DNA of 11,571 nt, taken from positions 1-11,571 of the forward strand of contig JAEZDB010000515.1 in the NCBI GenBank assembly GCA_023429855.1, written 5' to 3'. Below are positions 1-6,432 of the stretch, one piece after another. Made by a program: the position numbers and the translations under genes. The DNA comes from Actinomycetes bacterium. Lineage in GTDB: Bacteria > Actinomycetota > Thermoleophilia > Solirubrobacterales > Solirubrobacteraceae. Numbering within the stretch: position 1 is the first letter of the stretch; the number at the start of each line of letters is the position of its first letter. The notes beneath the pieces are model-generated. The model did not search any database. It worked only from the letters and a program-made list of their open reading frames with translations, and was not told the origin of the DNA.

Positions 1-88
1 CGCCCGGGCCACCCGGGGCGCCGGGGCGCCGACGCGGATTCTGCCCGAACTCGATCCGCCAGCCGCGCCGCTCCGAGGGTCCACTCAT
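1..88 (-). CDS. Possible 5' end of a gene leaving the window (partial)
   Basis: An ATG at 88-86 on the minus strand opens a frame with no stop through to base 1, giving about 29 residues. It begins MSGPSERRGWRIEFGQ and then becomes Arg/Pro/Gly-rich. A TAGGCT hexamer lies 8 bases before the ATG, fitting the leaderless-promoter pattern seen at other genes here, and the gene would run in the same direction as the putative peptidase gene that ends at 148. A basic, Pro/Gly-rich N-terminus is common in cytosolic tails of actinobacterial membrane proteins, but no family can be assigned from so little sequence. In DNA this rich in G and C an open frame of this length also arises by chance, so the call is tentative. 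Confidence 0.35.
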   Translation of the reverse strand, partial: MSGPSERRGWRIEFGQNPRRRPGAPGGPG

Positions 89-96
89 TGCTGGCT

Positions 97-102
97 AGCC
101 TA
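97..102 (-). promoter_or_regulatory. Candidate -10 element (TAGGCT) for the left-edge gene
   Basis: On the minus strand TAGGCT matches the actinobacterial TAnnnT -10 consensus and is separated from the ATG at 88 by 8 bases (AGCCAGCA). No convincing -35 hexamer is found at 16-18 bases upstream; a TTGCGC at 128-123 sits 20 bases away, which is too far. If used, the transcript would begin at or just before the ATG. Confidence 0.3.
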
Positions 103-147
103 CCCGGGCCGGGGCCATCGTGGCGCAACCGCTCGCGCCTGGCGGCG

Positions 148-954
148 TCACTCGCCCAGGTTCGTCCAGGTTTGCTCGGTGAGGGTGACGAGCAGGGAAC
201 GCTGCTCCTCGGTCCCCGGCGGATTGGCCATCAGGTCACGGGCGGCGTCGCAGTTCGCTGGCGAGACCGCGTACTGGTGCGGCGTCGACGGGTTCAGCGC
301 TTTGAGGTGCAGGTAGCCGATCATGCGTCCTTGTTCGGCGCTCAGGCCCACGAGCTCGCCTGACCGCTGGCCTTCGCCGATCGACGCGCACTCGGCCGCG
401 GCCTCGTCGAGGATGCCGCGCAGGTGCATCGCCTCGTGGGCGACGACCGCGAGCGCAACCACTGACCGGCGTGCCGATTCGGGGCAGCGGCCGTCGGTCA
501 CGAGGCACTGCATCTCGGCGCGGCCCTCGTCGGTGTAGAGGTGGCGCAGGGCGTCGCAGATCGGGCCGGTGAGGTCGGTGCGGTCGGCCGGGTTGCCGTT
601 GGCGTCGAGGCTGACCGACCCGACGTTCGTGAAGATCGCGGTCACGTACCGGGGGCAGCGTGCGCTGGCGTCGCGCTGGGCCAACGCCTGGACGAGCGGT
701 TTGACCCTCGCCTCCACGGCGCGGGCGCGGTACTGCGGCCAGACGAGCGCCGTGAGCGCCGCCAGGAAGACCGCGAGCATGACGAACGCGGGCGCGTTCC
801 ACGCACTGGGTCTGCTCGGCGGCGGCGGTGAGAGCGGCGGGATGCCGAGCGTCGGCTCGCTCGGGCGCTGCACACCCTCGTAGACGCTGTGCGGCACCGC
901 GCCCGGAATGGTGTCGGCGAGCTCGCGCTCGTTCGGTGGCGGCGGAACGCTCAC
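148..954 (-). CDS. Membrane-anchored putative zinc metallopeptidase (HExxH), hypothetical
   Basis: The protein has 268 residues from a GTG start. A Pro-rich N-terminal tail (1-51) precedes one hydrophobic segment (about 53-72) that should act as a signal anchor, followed by a roughly 195-residue domain. That domain carries HEAMH at 173-177 inside a hydrophobic helix (VVALAVVAHEAMH), followed by DEAAAEC at 183-189. This is the zincin arrangement: two His ligands, a catalytic Glu174, and a candidate third ligand at Glu184 or Glu188. Six Cys (100, 133, 150, 157, 189, 235) all lie after the membrane segment, which suggests an extracytoplasmic domain with up to three disulfides. I do not recognise the family and peptidase activity is inferred from the motif only. 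The GTG lies 63 bases after the ridA stop on the same strand with no clear SD, so co-transcription is plausible. The in-frame stretch upstream contains no other start before the ridA stop. Confidence 0.75.
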   Translation of the reverse strand: MSVPPPPNERELADTIPGAVPHSVYEGVQRPSEPTLGIPPLSPPPPSRPSAWNAPAFVMLAVFLAALTALVWPQYRARAVEARVKPLVQALAQRDASARCPRYVTAIFTNVGSVSLDANGNPADRTDLTGPICDALRHLYTDEGRAEMQCLVTDGRCPESARRSVVALAVVAHEAMHLRGILDEAAAECASIGEGQRSGELVGLSAEQGRMIGYLHLKALNPSTPHQYAVSPANCDAARDLMANPPGTEEQRSLLVTLTEQTWTNLGE

Positions 955-1017
955 GTCCGAGTCATCGGCCTGGGCTCGGTGCCGCTGGAGTGCCGGGCGT
1001 CCGTGCCCTGCTTGCCG

Positions 1018-1395
1018 CTAGCGGCCTTCGGGCAAGATCGCCTCGACCTCGACCTCGACGAGCAGCGCCGGGTCGATCAGCCGCGACACCTCGAGCATGG
1101 TGTTGGCCGGACGGACGGCGTTGAAGAACTCGCCGTGGGCGCGGCCAGCAGCCTCCCACTCGTCGATGTTCGTGAGGAACAGACGCGTGCGGACGACGTC
1201 TTCGCGGGTGCCGCCGAGCTCAGCGATCGCCTTGAGCGCGATCTCCAGGGCGCCGGCGGTCTGCGTGCCGACGTCGTCGCCGGGGGCCGTGGTGCCGGCC
1301 ACGTGGATCGTCTGGCCGACGCGGACGGCGCGGCTGTAGCCGACGATGTCGCCCCAGTTGCCGGCGGCGGGAACGGTCTTGCGCTCTGTGGACAT
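1018..1395 (-). CDS. RidA/YjgF/UK114 family protein lacking the catalytic arginine
   Basis: The 125-residue protein matches the usual RidA length (about 125-130) and shows the family pattern: an N-terminal GYSRAV-x-VGQTIHVAGT segment, a central LGGT-x-DVVRTR-x-FLTNI segment at about 60-77, and a C-terminal RPANTMLEV...VEVEAI segment at 95-120. Archetypal RidA proteins hydrolyse reactive enamine/imine intermediates such as 2-aminoacrylate, using an Arg in the PARSxVEV motif (Arg105 in E. coli RidA). Here the equivalent position is Asn98 (PANTMLEV), while the C-terminal Glu (Glu118) is kept. It therefore fits the Rid subgroups without the Arg, whose substrates are mostly unknown, and imine deaminase activity should not be assumed. 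The frame is open to 1494, but I chose the internal ATG at 1395 because it starts at the family's normal N-terminus and has a -10 element 7 bases upstream. Confidence 0.88.
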   Translation of the reverse strand: MSTERKTVPAAGNWGDIVGYSRAVRVGQTIHVAGTTAPGDDVGTQTAGALEIALKAIAELGGTREDVVRTRLFLTNIDEWEAAGRAHGEFFNAVRPANTMLEVSRLIDPALLVEVEVEAILPEGR

Positions 1396-1402
1396 GCGCT
1401 CG

Positions 1403-1408
1403 ACTGTA
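1403..1408 (-). promoter_or_regulatory. Candidate -10 element (TACAGT) of the ridA-like gene, leaderless
   Basis: The minus strand reads TACAGT, then 7 bases (CGAGCGC), then the ATG at 1395. This matches the TAnnnT consensus at the distance expected when transcription starts at the start codon. The -35 region 16-18 bases upstream (around TGTCC) is a poor match to TTGACA. No Shine-Dalgarno sequence precedes the ATG, which agrees with a leaderless mRNA and supports choosing this start over upstream codons. Confidence 0.5.
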
Positions 1409-1631
1409 CGCACCTCGCCCAGTCTGGACACTTGGACGATGTTCGTGTTCGGCCGTTCGGTCGGGCGGCCAGGCAGCCTGCTGCGCCGAATCACGGGGGA
1501 GGATCGCGGTTACCGAAGTGAAACCTCAAAAACTCGGTGATCTTCATACGCCAACCCGCCGAAAGCGCGGCCGGGTAACGCCGATGACCCAGTGAGCGAC
1601 ACCCCTTCGCTCCCTGACCCCGAACGGACCA

Positions 1632-2204
1632 ATGTTCCTCTCCCACCGCCGTGCAGCGCTGCTCGTCGCTGCGCCTCTCGCCCTCGCGCCCGCCGCCCTG
1701 CCCGCCGCCGCAAACGCCGCCACGGCTGCGGCGAGCGAGACGGTCACCGCGGGCACGCTGTCATTCATCAACGCCTCGCCCACGCCGGTGACCTTCCCGC
1801 CGGTCGCGCTGAACGGCACCGACCAGACGTCGTCGCAAACGCAGACGCTCGACATCAGCGATGCGCGCGGAAGCGGCGCCGGGTGGAACGTCACGGCGAC
1901 GTCGACGGCGTTCAACAACGGCACGGTGAGCCTGCCAAACGGCTCGACCACGATCACGACCGCGCCCGCCGTCGCCTGCGACGCAGGCATCAGCTGCGTG
2001 ACGCCCACCAACTCGATCAGCTACCCGTACACGCTGCCGGCGGCCGCCGTCGCCCCAGCAGCGACGAAGATGTACAACGCGGCCACGAGCACGGGCACCG
2101 GGGCGATGACCGTGACGCCGACGTGGCGCCTCCTCGTGCCGGCCACGGCCGCCGTCGGCACCTACACGTCGACGTGGACCCTCAGCCTGGTCAGCGGGCC
2201 GTGA
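1632..2204 (+). CDS. Small secreted WxL-like domain protein (first of operon)
   Basis: The 190-residue protein has a Sec signal peptide (SHRR, then a hydrophobic core, cleaved near residues 28-30) and a single domain filling the rest. The domain has both WxL landmarks. An internal DARGSGAGWNVTAT at 78-90 corresponds to the canonical D-x-RGTG-x-GW-x-L motif, and the C-terminal end GTYTSTWTLSLVSGP at 176-190 corresponds to the canonical Y-x-a-x-x-TWTL-x-x-x-P. WxL domains in low-GC Gram-positives bind peptidoglycan non-covalently and anchor surface proteins. A Cys pair (C116, C122; C-x5-C) could form a disulfide, which I do not associate with the firmicute domain. The stop TGA overlaps the next gene's GTG, so the genes are probably translationally coupled. 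The ATG at 1632 opens directly into the signal peptide; the SD is weak and no clear promoter was found. The family assignment rests on motif reading, not on a search. Confidence 0.82.
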   Translation: MFLSHRRAALLVAAPLALAPAALPAAANAATAAASETVTAGTLSFINASPTPVTFPPVALNGTDQTSSQTQTLDISDARGSGAGWNVTATSTAFNNGTVSLPNGSTTITTAPAVACDAGISCVTPTNSISYPYTLPAAAVAPAATKMYNAATSTGTGAMTVTPTWRLLVPATAAVGTYTSTWTLSLVSGP

Positions 2205-3205
2205 GCGCACGGCGCATCCTGCTGGCCGCCGTGGCGGTGCTCGCCGCGACCGGTCCGGCGTCGATCGCGCACGCCGCTGCGAACGAGCCGGGTGCGTTTG
2301 CCGCCCGCCCCTCCGACAACGCCCCGCAGGACAAGCGCGGGACGTTTTTCCGGCTGCACGTCGAGCGCGGCACCGACCGCCGACAGTCGGTGGTCATCGA
2401 GAACCTTTCGAAGCATCGCAAGCACCTGCTGCTCGACGCCGTCGACGGTCTGACCGGAACCACCTCAGGCTCGGTCTACGCCAACCGCGACGACCCGCGT
2501 AAGCACGCCGGCTCGTGGATCGACCTGCCGACGAAAAGCATCGACCTTCCGCCCGGGGAGCAGGTGCGGATCCCGTTCAAGCTGAAGATCCCCAAGCGCG
2601 CGCACCCTGGCGATCATCTCGCGGGCATCGCGATCCAGGACGCCCACCGCACGCACAGCAAGTCCCGGTTGTCGATCACGCAGATCATCCGCGTGGTCGT
2701 CGGCGTGCAGATCATCGTCGACGGACCCACCGAGACCGCGCTCGAGCTCGGCAAGGTCTCGCTGAAGGCGCTTCCGGGGACGAAGGTCCCGTCGGTCGTC
2801 GTGCGTCTGGCGAACACCGGGAACAACCTCTGCAAGCCGCTCCTGGAGGTCACCCTCGCGGGGGGCGCTACCAAGCAGCAGCTCGTCACCCGCCAGCTCG
2901 ACACCGTGCTCCCCGGTACCGCCATCGACTTCCCGGTGCCGTGGCCGACCGCCCTGCAGTCTGGAAGCTACGAGGTCGGCGTGCAGGCTAAGAACTGCGG
3001 CGAGCCGACGGCCGTGCAGGCCTCGGCCGAGCTCGGTACGACGCTGCTCGGCACCCCGGATCAGCCTGAGCCGGCGAAGCCGACCGTCATCGTGCAGCAG
3101 GCGTCGGTGCCGTGGCTTGGGATCGCCGGCCTGCTCGTCATGGTCGCGTTGCTGACCGCCGGCCTCATGGCGTTCTTCCTGAGGCGCCGCCAGCCGGGTG
3201 CCTGA
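2201..3205 (+). CDS. DUF916-type WxL-interacting surface protein, membrane-anchored
   Basis: The 334-residue protein has a signal peptide (1-25, cleavage near AHA) and a two-part extracellular region. Residues about 46-175 resemble DUF916 (the 'WxL protein peptidoglycan domain'): RGTFFRLHVERG with regularly spaced beta strands, then IDLPPGEQVRIPFKLKIP and a PGDHLAGI segment at 136-143. Residues about 176-280 form a second beta-rich domain with C211 and C266, in the place DUF3324 occupies in firmicute relatives. A Pro-rich linker (285-295), a TM helix (about 305-327) and an RRR stop-transfer tail follow. There is no LPxTG sortase signal, so it should remain a membrane protein facing the wall. 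In known WxL loci this partner binds WxL proteins at the surface, and the flanking WxL-like genes suggest the same role here. The start is GTG at 2201, sharing GTGA with the upstream stop; an open frame extending further upstream is an artefact of the overlapping gene. Confidence 0.85.
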   Translation: MSARRILLAAVAVLAATGPASIAHAAANEPGAFAARPSDNAPQDKRGTFFRLHVERGTDRRQSVVIENLSKHRKHLLLDAVDGLTGTTSGSVYANRDDPRKHAGSWIDLPTKSIDLPPGEQVRIPFKLKIPKRAHPGDHLAGIAIQDAHRTHSKSRLSITQIIRVVVGVQIIVDGPTETALELGKVSLKALPGTKVPSVVVRLANTGNNLCKPLLEVTLAGGATKQQLVTRQLDTVLPGTAIDFPVPWPTALQSGSYEVGVQAKNCGEPTAVQASAELGTTLLGTPDQPEPAKPTVIVQQASVPWLGIAGLLVMVALLTAGLMAFFLRRRQPGA

Positions 3206-3758
3206 CGCGATGGGGCAGGCGCGGGTCTTGCTCCGACTTGCGGCGGCGTGGATCGTCGCCGTCGCCGCTGCGGGTTTGGCTGCCGCCTCGGCCGATGCGG
3301 CATGCACCAGCGGCGGGCTCGGTCTCACCGCTCCGTCGACGCTGACGTTTCCGAGCACGGCGCTCACCGGTGCCAACCAGACGGCGACCACGACCCTCTC
3401 GCTCACCGGCGACGATCAGTCCGGCACCGGCACCGGCTGGAAGCTCACGGCCACCTCGACCACGCTGACGAACGGGTCGTACACGCTCCCGACCACGGCG
3501 ACGACGGTCACCGGCGTCACGCGGACGGCCGGCGCTGGAAGCTGCAGCCTGCCGGCGAACTCCGTCACCTATCCCGTCACGATCCCGGCTGCCGCCAGCC
3601 CTCCGACGGCCGCGAAGATCTTCAGCGCCGCCGCGGGCGCGTACGCCGGCACCGGCGCGATCGACATGTCGGTCGCCTTGGCGATCGCCATTCCTGCCAA
3701 CGCCCGGTCAGGCACCTACAGCTCGACGTGGACCCTGTCGCTGGTGACCGGGCCGTGA
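3198..3758 (+). CDS. Second small secreted WxL-like domain protein
   Basis: The protein has 186 residues from GTG 3198, or 182 from ATG 3210. A signal peptide (to about residue 34, ASADA) is followed by one WxL-like domain. The first motif, QSGTGTGWKLTAT at 74-86, contains a literal W-K-L, and the C-terminus, GTYSSTWTLSLVTGP at 172-186, is the second motif. It aligns along its length with the first protein of the operon and with the last 155 residues of the large protein, sharing TFPSTAL, an NSVTYPVT segment and a Thr/Ala-rich PAAAS-PPTAAK segment. Cys are at 36 and 116, a different placement from the C-x5-C of its paralogues. I prefer GTG 3198 because it overlaps the upstream stop by 8 bases, in keeping with the 4-base overlaps at the other two junctions, but ATG 3210 is nearly as good. 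Probably a secreted wall-associated partner of the DUF916 protein. Confidence 0.8.
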   Translation: MPDAMGQARVLLRLAAAWIVAVAAAGLAAASADAACTSGGLGLTAPSTLTFPSTALTGANQTATTTLSLTGDDQSGTGTGWKLTATSTTLTNGSYTLPTTATTVTGVTRTAGAGSCSLPANSVTYPVTIPAAASPPTAAKIFSAAAGAYAGTGAIDMSVALAIAIPANARSGTYSSTWTLSLVTGP

Positions 3759-5215
3759 GGCGCACCGCGAACGCCTCTCACGCCGTTGCGGCGTTCGCCG
3801 CCCTCGTGCTGCTCGCGCTGCTGCCCACGGGTGCGCAGGCGGCCTGGTCGGGGCAGACCTCGGCGCTGACCGCCGTGATCATCGGCACGACCTCCTGCCC
3901 CACCAGCACGACCTGCGTGCAGGAGAACAACACCGGCAGGTTCCAGTACACGACGAACGGCGGAACGACGTGGACGGCGTCGGCCGCCGACCTCACGGAC
4001 TCGACCTGGGGAATGGACTGCCCGAGCACGACGCTGTGCTTCGCCACGAGCGACAACGGCAACGTCTACCGGTCGACCAACCTCGGCGCGAGCTGGACGA
4101 CCGTCTCGACCGGGCTCCCGGCGCTGTACGGCATCGACTGCCCTTCCACATCGGTCTGTTACGCCGTCTCCGGCACCGGGGCGATCCGCAAGACCACCGA
4201 CGGCGGGACCACGTGGCCCGTCGGTGCCACGCAGACGGGCGGCGCCGGCCTCTTCAGCGTCTCTTGCCCCTCCACCACGGTCTGTTTCGCGATCACGGCG
4301 GCCGGGGCGGTTTACAAGAAGCAGGCAGCCAACGACACGTGGTCGCAGGTGGCGACCGCCGCGCAGATCTCCGACGTGCTCTCGCCGTACACCCACGGCA
4401 TCTCGTGCCCCTCGCTGCAGGTCTGCTACACCGGCGGCACCGACGGGACGATCGGCAAGACCTCGAACGGCGGAACCAACTGGTCGAACGTGACGAGCGG
4501 CACGACGCCCGACATCTACGCGATCGACTGCGTGACGGAGACGCGCTGCGTGGCCGTCGGCGTCGCGAACCAGAGCTCGTTCACCGACAACGGCGGTTCG
4601 AGCTGGACGACGGAGAACACCGGTTCGGCCGCGGCGATGTACTCGGTCGGCTGGGCCGGCACGGGCGCCGCGTTTGCCGGCGACGCGATCGGCAAGCCGT
4701 ACCGCTACGGGGCGCCGCAGCCCCCGAACGGCGACCTCGACGTGGATCTCGCGCTCACCCCGGGCACGCTCTCGTTTATCGACGGCACCCCGGGCGGCGT
4801 CACCTTTCCGAGCACGGCCCTGACGAACGCCGATCAGGTGGTGACTGCGGCGCAGCCGCTCACCGTCGCCGATGCGACCGGGTCGGGCAACGGCTGGTCG
4901 ATCTCGGTGACGTCGACCACGTTCACGACCGGCTCGCGCACGCTCCCCAACAACGCCACGACGATCCTCTCGGCGCCATCGCTCGCGTGCAAGGCTGCGA
5001 CCACCTGCACACTGGCGACGAACTCCGTCACCTACCCGTTCACGCTGCCAGCGGCCGCGAGCGCCCCCACGGCGCAGAAGCTCTACAACGCCGCCGTCAA
5101 CACCGGCCTCGGGGCGCAGACGATCACGCCGACGTGGCGGCTGGCGATTCCAGCCACCACCTACACCGGCACGTACACGTCGACCTGGACCTTCACGCTC
5201 AGCTCGGGGCCCTAG
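3755..5215 (+). CDS. Large WxL-like surface protein with six-blade Asp-box propeller
   Basis: The 486-residue protein has a signal peptide (1-29), a propeller region (about 35-318) and a C-terminal WxL-like domain (about 328-486). The propeller has six repeats of 40-47 residues. Each carries a C-x5-C pair (48/54, 89/95, 129/135, 171/177, 218/224, 259/265; typical form CPSTTLC) and an Asp-box such as TTNGGTTW at 66-73, STNLGASW at 107-114, TTDGGTTW at 147-154, TSNGGTNW at 236-243 and TDNGGSSW at 277-284. The fourth box (about 188-196) is degenerate. Asp-box propellers include sialidases and Ycf48-like proteins, but no sialidase catalytic residues are evident, so a binding role is more likely. 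The WxL-like part has GSGNGWSI at 376-383, C412/C418, and the ending TYTSTWTFTLSSGP. The start is GTG 3755, overlapping the upstream stop as GTGA. It is last in the operon and is followed by a hairpin. The ligand is unknown. Confidence 0.83.
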   Translation: MRRTANASHAVAAFAALVLLALLPTGAQAAWSGQTSALTAVIIGTTSCPTSTTCVQENNTGRFQYTTNGGTTWTASAADLTDSTWGMDCPSTTLCFATSDNGNVYRSTNLGASWTTVSTGLPALYGIDCPSTSVCYAVSGTGAIRKTTDGGTTWPVGATQTGGAGLFSVSCPSTTVCFAITAAGAVYKKQAANDTWSQVATAAQISDVLSPYTHGISCPSLQVCYTGGTDGTIGKTSNGGTNWSNVTSGTTPDIYAIDCVTETRCVAVGVANQSSFTDNGGSSWTTENTGSAAAMYSVGWAGTGAAFAGDAIGKPYRYGAPQPPNGDLDVDLALTPGTLSFIDGTPGGVTFPSTALTNADQVVTAAQPLTVADATGSGNGWSISVTSTTFTTGSRTLPNNATTILSAPSLACKAATTCTLATNSVTYPFTLPAAASAPTAQKLYNAAVNTGLGAQTITPTWRLAIPATTYTGTYTSTWTFTLSSGP

Positions 5216-5217
5216 GA

Positions 5218-5243
5218 GGGGCGCGGAGCCAGCTCCGCGCCCT
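5218..5243. terminator. GC-rich hairpin between convergent genes
   Basis: Just after the TAG at 5213-5215, GGGCGCGGAGC (5219-5229) pairs perfectly with GCTCCGCGCCC (5232-5242), giving an 11-bp stem closed by two bases, or 10 bp with a four-base CCAG loop. No T-run follows on either strand. It lies between two convergent stops (5215 and 5256), so it can serve both transcripts. Strong stems without U-tracts are common at actinobacterial gene ends. Confidence 0.6.
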
Positions 5244-5255
5244 GCCCGGCGGGAC

Positions 5256-6365
5256 CTACTTGCCCGAGAGCGAGCCGGTGATCTCGACGGTGCCCATCTC
5301 GGTGCCCGCAGCCACGACCGTGCCGAACTGCTGCTTGATCGTGTTCGCGGCGATCCCGCTGAGCTTGAGCTTGGCGCCGGTGGCGATGAACTGCGAGCCT
5401 TCAAAGCGCGCGGTGAAGTCCGTCACGTCGACGTCGGCGACGACGGCCGCGACGTTCTCGTTCACGTTGCCGAAGAGCTCCTTCTGCTTGGCGTTCACGA
5501 CGCCGCGCCAGCCGAACAGGTCGACGCTGGTGCCGGGTTTGCCGACGGTGACCTTGCCCTCGAGCTGCAGGCGCCCCGTCACGTTCTCCGGGTCGAACGC
5601 GCCCGCAGTGAGCTGGATCGACACGACGTTGCCCTCGCGGCTCGCCGGGGGCGTGGTCGTGATGGTGAGGCCGTTGGCGGTCAGCGTGTCGAGTAGGCCG
5701 GGGGCGAGCGTCAGCTTGGCGACGCCCTCTTTGAGCGGCAGCTCGCGCGTCGTGAACTTGAGCTGCACCGTGCCGAACGCGCCGGCCGCGAAGCCGCCGC
5801 CGGTCTTGGCGTTGAGCGCCTTGGCGCCCTTGGCCGTCAAGGAGAGCTTGGCGTTCCTCAGCAGGCCGTCGGCGCGGCGGCTGAAGCTCGCCTTGCCGCC
5901 TTTGAGCGTGCCGAGTTCGACGAGCTTGCCCCCGATCTTGGCGACGACGTTCTTGTTCGTCCCGCCCGGCTGGAAGACGATCGCGCTCACCTTCACGGTG
6001 CCCTTCTTGCCTTTGGCGGTGAACCCGCCGGAGGCGCCGGCCGCGCCGACCATCTGGGTCACGTCGAGCGGGCCGCTGTCTTCGACGGCCTCGAACTCCC
6101 AGAGCTTCGGCTTGATCGTCGCGTCGCCCGTCGCCTTGAGCGTCGTGCCGGCTGACTTGAGCCTGCCCGCGGCTTTGCTGCTGAGCTTGACCGTCGCGTT
6201 GCCGTATTCGATGGCCCCACCGCGCGGCAGCTTGTCGATGTCGGCCGGCAGGATCCGGCCCGTCGAACTGACGGCCGCCGCTGGCGACGCGGCGATCCCG
6301 CCGCCGACGGCGGCGATGGCCATGGTCGTCGTGACGAGCAGGCGAAGGTGGCGACGGTCTGGCAT
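5256..6365 (-). CDS. Secreted HtaA-like beta-repeat protein with internal duplication
   Basis: The 369-residue protein has a signal peptide (MPDRRHLRLL then a hydrophobic stretch, cleaved near residue 31) and no later membrane segment or sortase motif, so it should be released or loosely wall-bound. The mature part reads as two related halves (about 57-205 and 216-366). Each opens with a strand-helix unit (ATVKLSSKAAGRLKSAGTTL; AKLTLAPGLLDTLTANGLTI). Each closes with a similar unit ending in G-x2-GTV: LSLTAKGAKALNAKTG...FGTVQL, and LKLSGIAANTIKQQFG...MGTVEI. This pattern is common in Solirubrobacterales proteins labelled HtaA-domain. HtaA in Corynebacterium binds haem at the surface, but I see no clearly conserved haem ligand, so haem binding is not claimed. 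A GGAG SD lies 6 bases before the ATG. The gene converges on the WxL operon and diverges from the gene at 6548. Confidence 0.8.
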   Translation of the reverse strand: MPDRRHLRLLVTTTMAIAAVGGGIAASPAAAVSSTGRILPADIDKLPRGGAIEYGNATVKLSSKAAGRLKSAGTTLKATGDATIKPKLWEFEAVEDSGPLDVTQMVGAAGASGGFTAKGKKGTVKVSAIVFQPGGTNKNVVAKIGGKLVELGTLKGGKASFSRRADGLLRNAKLSLTAKGAKALNAKTGGGFAAGAFGTVQLKFTTRELPLKEGVAKLTLAPGLLDTLTANGLTITTTPPASREGNVVSIQLTAGAFDPENVTGRLQLEGKVTVGKPGTSVDLFGWRGVVNAKQKELFGNVNENVAAVVADVDVTDFTARFEGSQFIATGAKLKLSGIAANTIKQQFGTVVAAGTEMGTVEITGSLSGK

Positions 6366-6426
6366 TCAGGGCTCCAAACGCTTCGGGAGAGACATCGCCA
6401 GCGTCCCGACCGGTGATGCCTGTCAC

Positions 6427-6432
6427 AGACTA
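6427..6432 (-). promoter_or_regulatory. Candidate -10 element (TAGTCT) of the HtaA-like gene
   Basis: The minus strand carries TAGTCT, a TAnnnT match, about 61 bases before the ATG at 6365. This gives a 5' leader of roughly 55 bases containing the GGAG ribosome-binding site. No good -35 match lies at the right distance, so an activator or alternative sigma factor may be needed. It overlaps the 6429-6444 palindrome. Confidence 0.35.

Noticed and set aside
15..30. Tandem GGGGCGCC repeat at the left edge
   Set aside because: It has only two copies, lies within a possible Pro/Gly/Arg-coding stretch, and is expected by chance at this GC content.
1396..1494. 33-residue N-terminal extension of the RidA-like protein
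   Set aside because: It exceeds the family length and would run over the -10 element; ATG 1395 matches the family N-terminus.
1509..1555. Relatively AT-rich patch upstream of the WxL-like operon as its promoter
   Set aside because: No TAnnnT element or spaced -35/-10 pair could be identified, and an ECF-type match was not convincing. The promoter probably lies in 1396-1631 but cannot be placed.
1592..2200. N-terminal extension of the DUF916-like protein from 1592
   Set aside because: The extension is an Arg/His-rich out-of-frame reading of the first WxL-like gene. The signal peptide begins exactly at GTG 2201.
3716..5404. 562-codon open frame on the minus strand opposite the large WxL-like gene
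   Set aside because: Its Arg/Gly-rich translation shows no domain pattern. It is a mirror of the true gene's codon bias.
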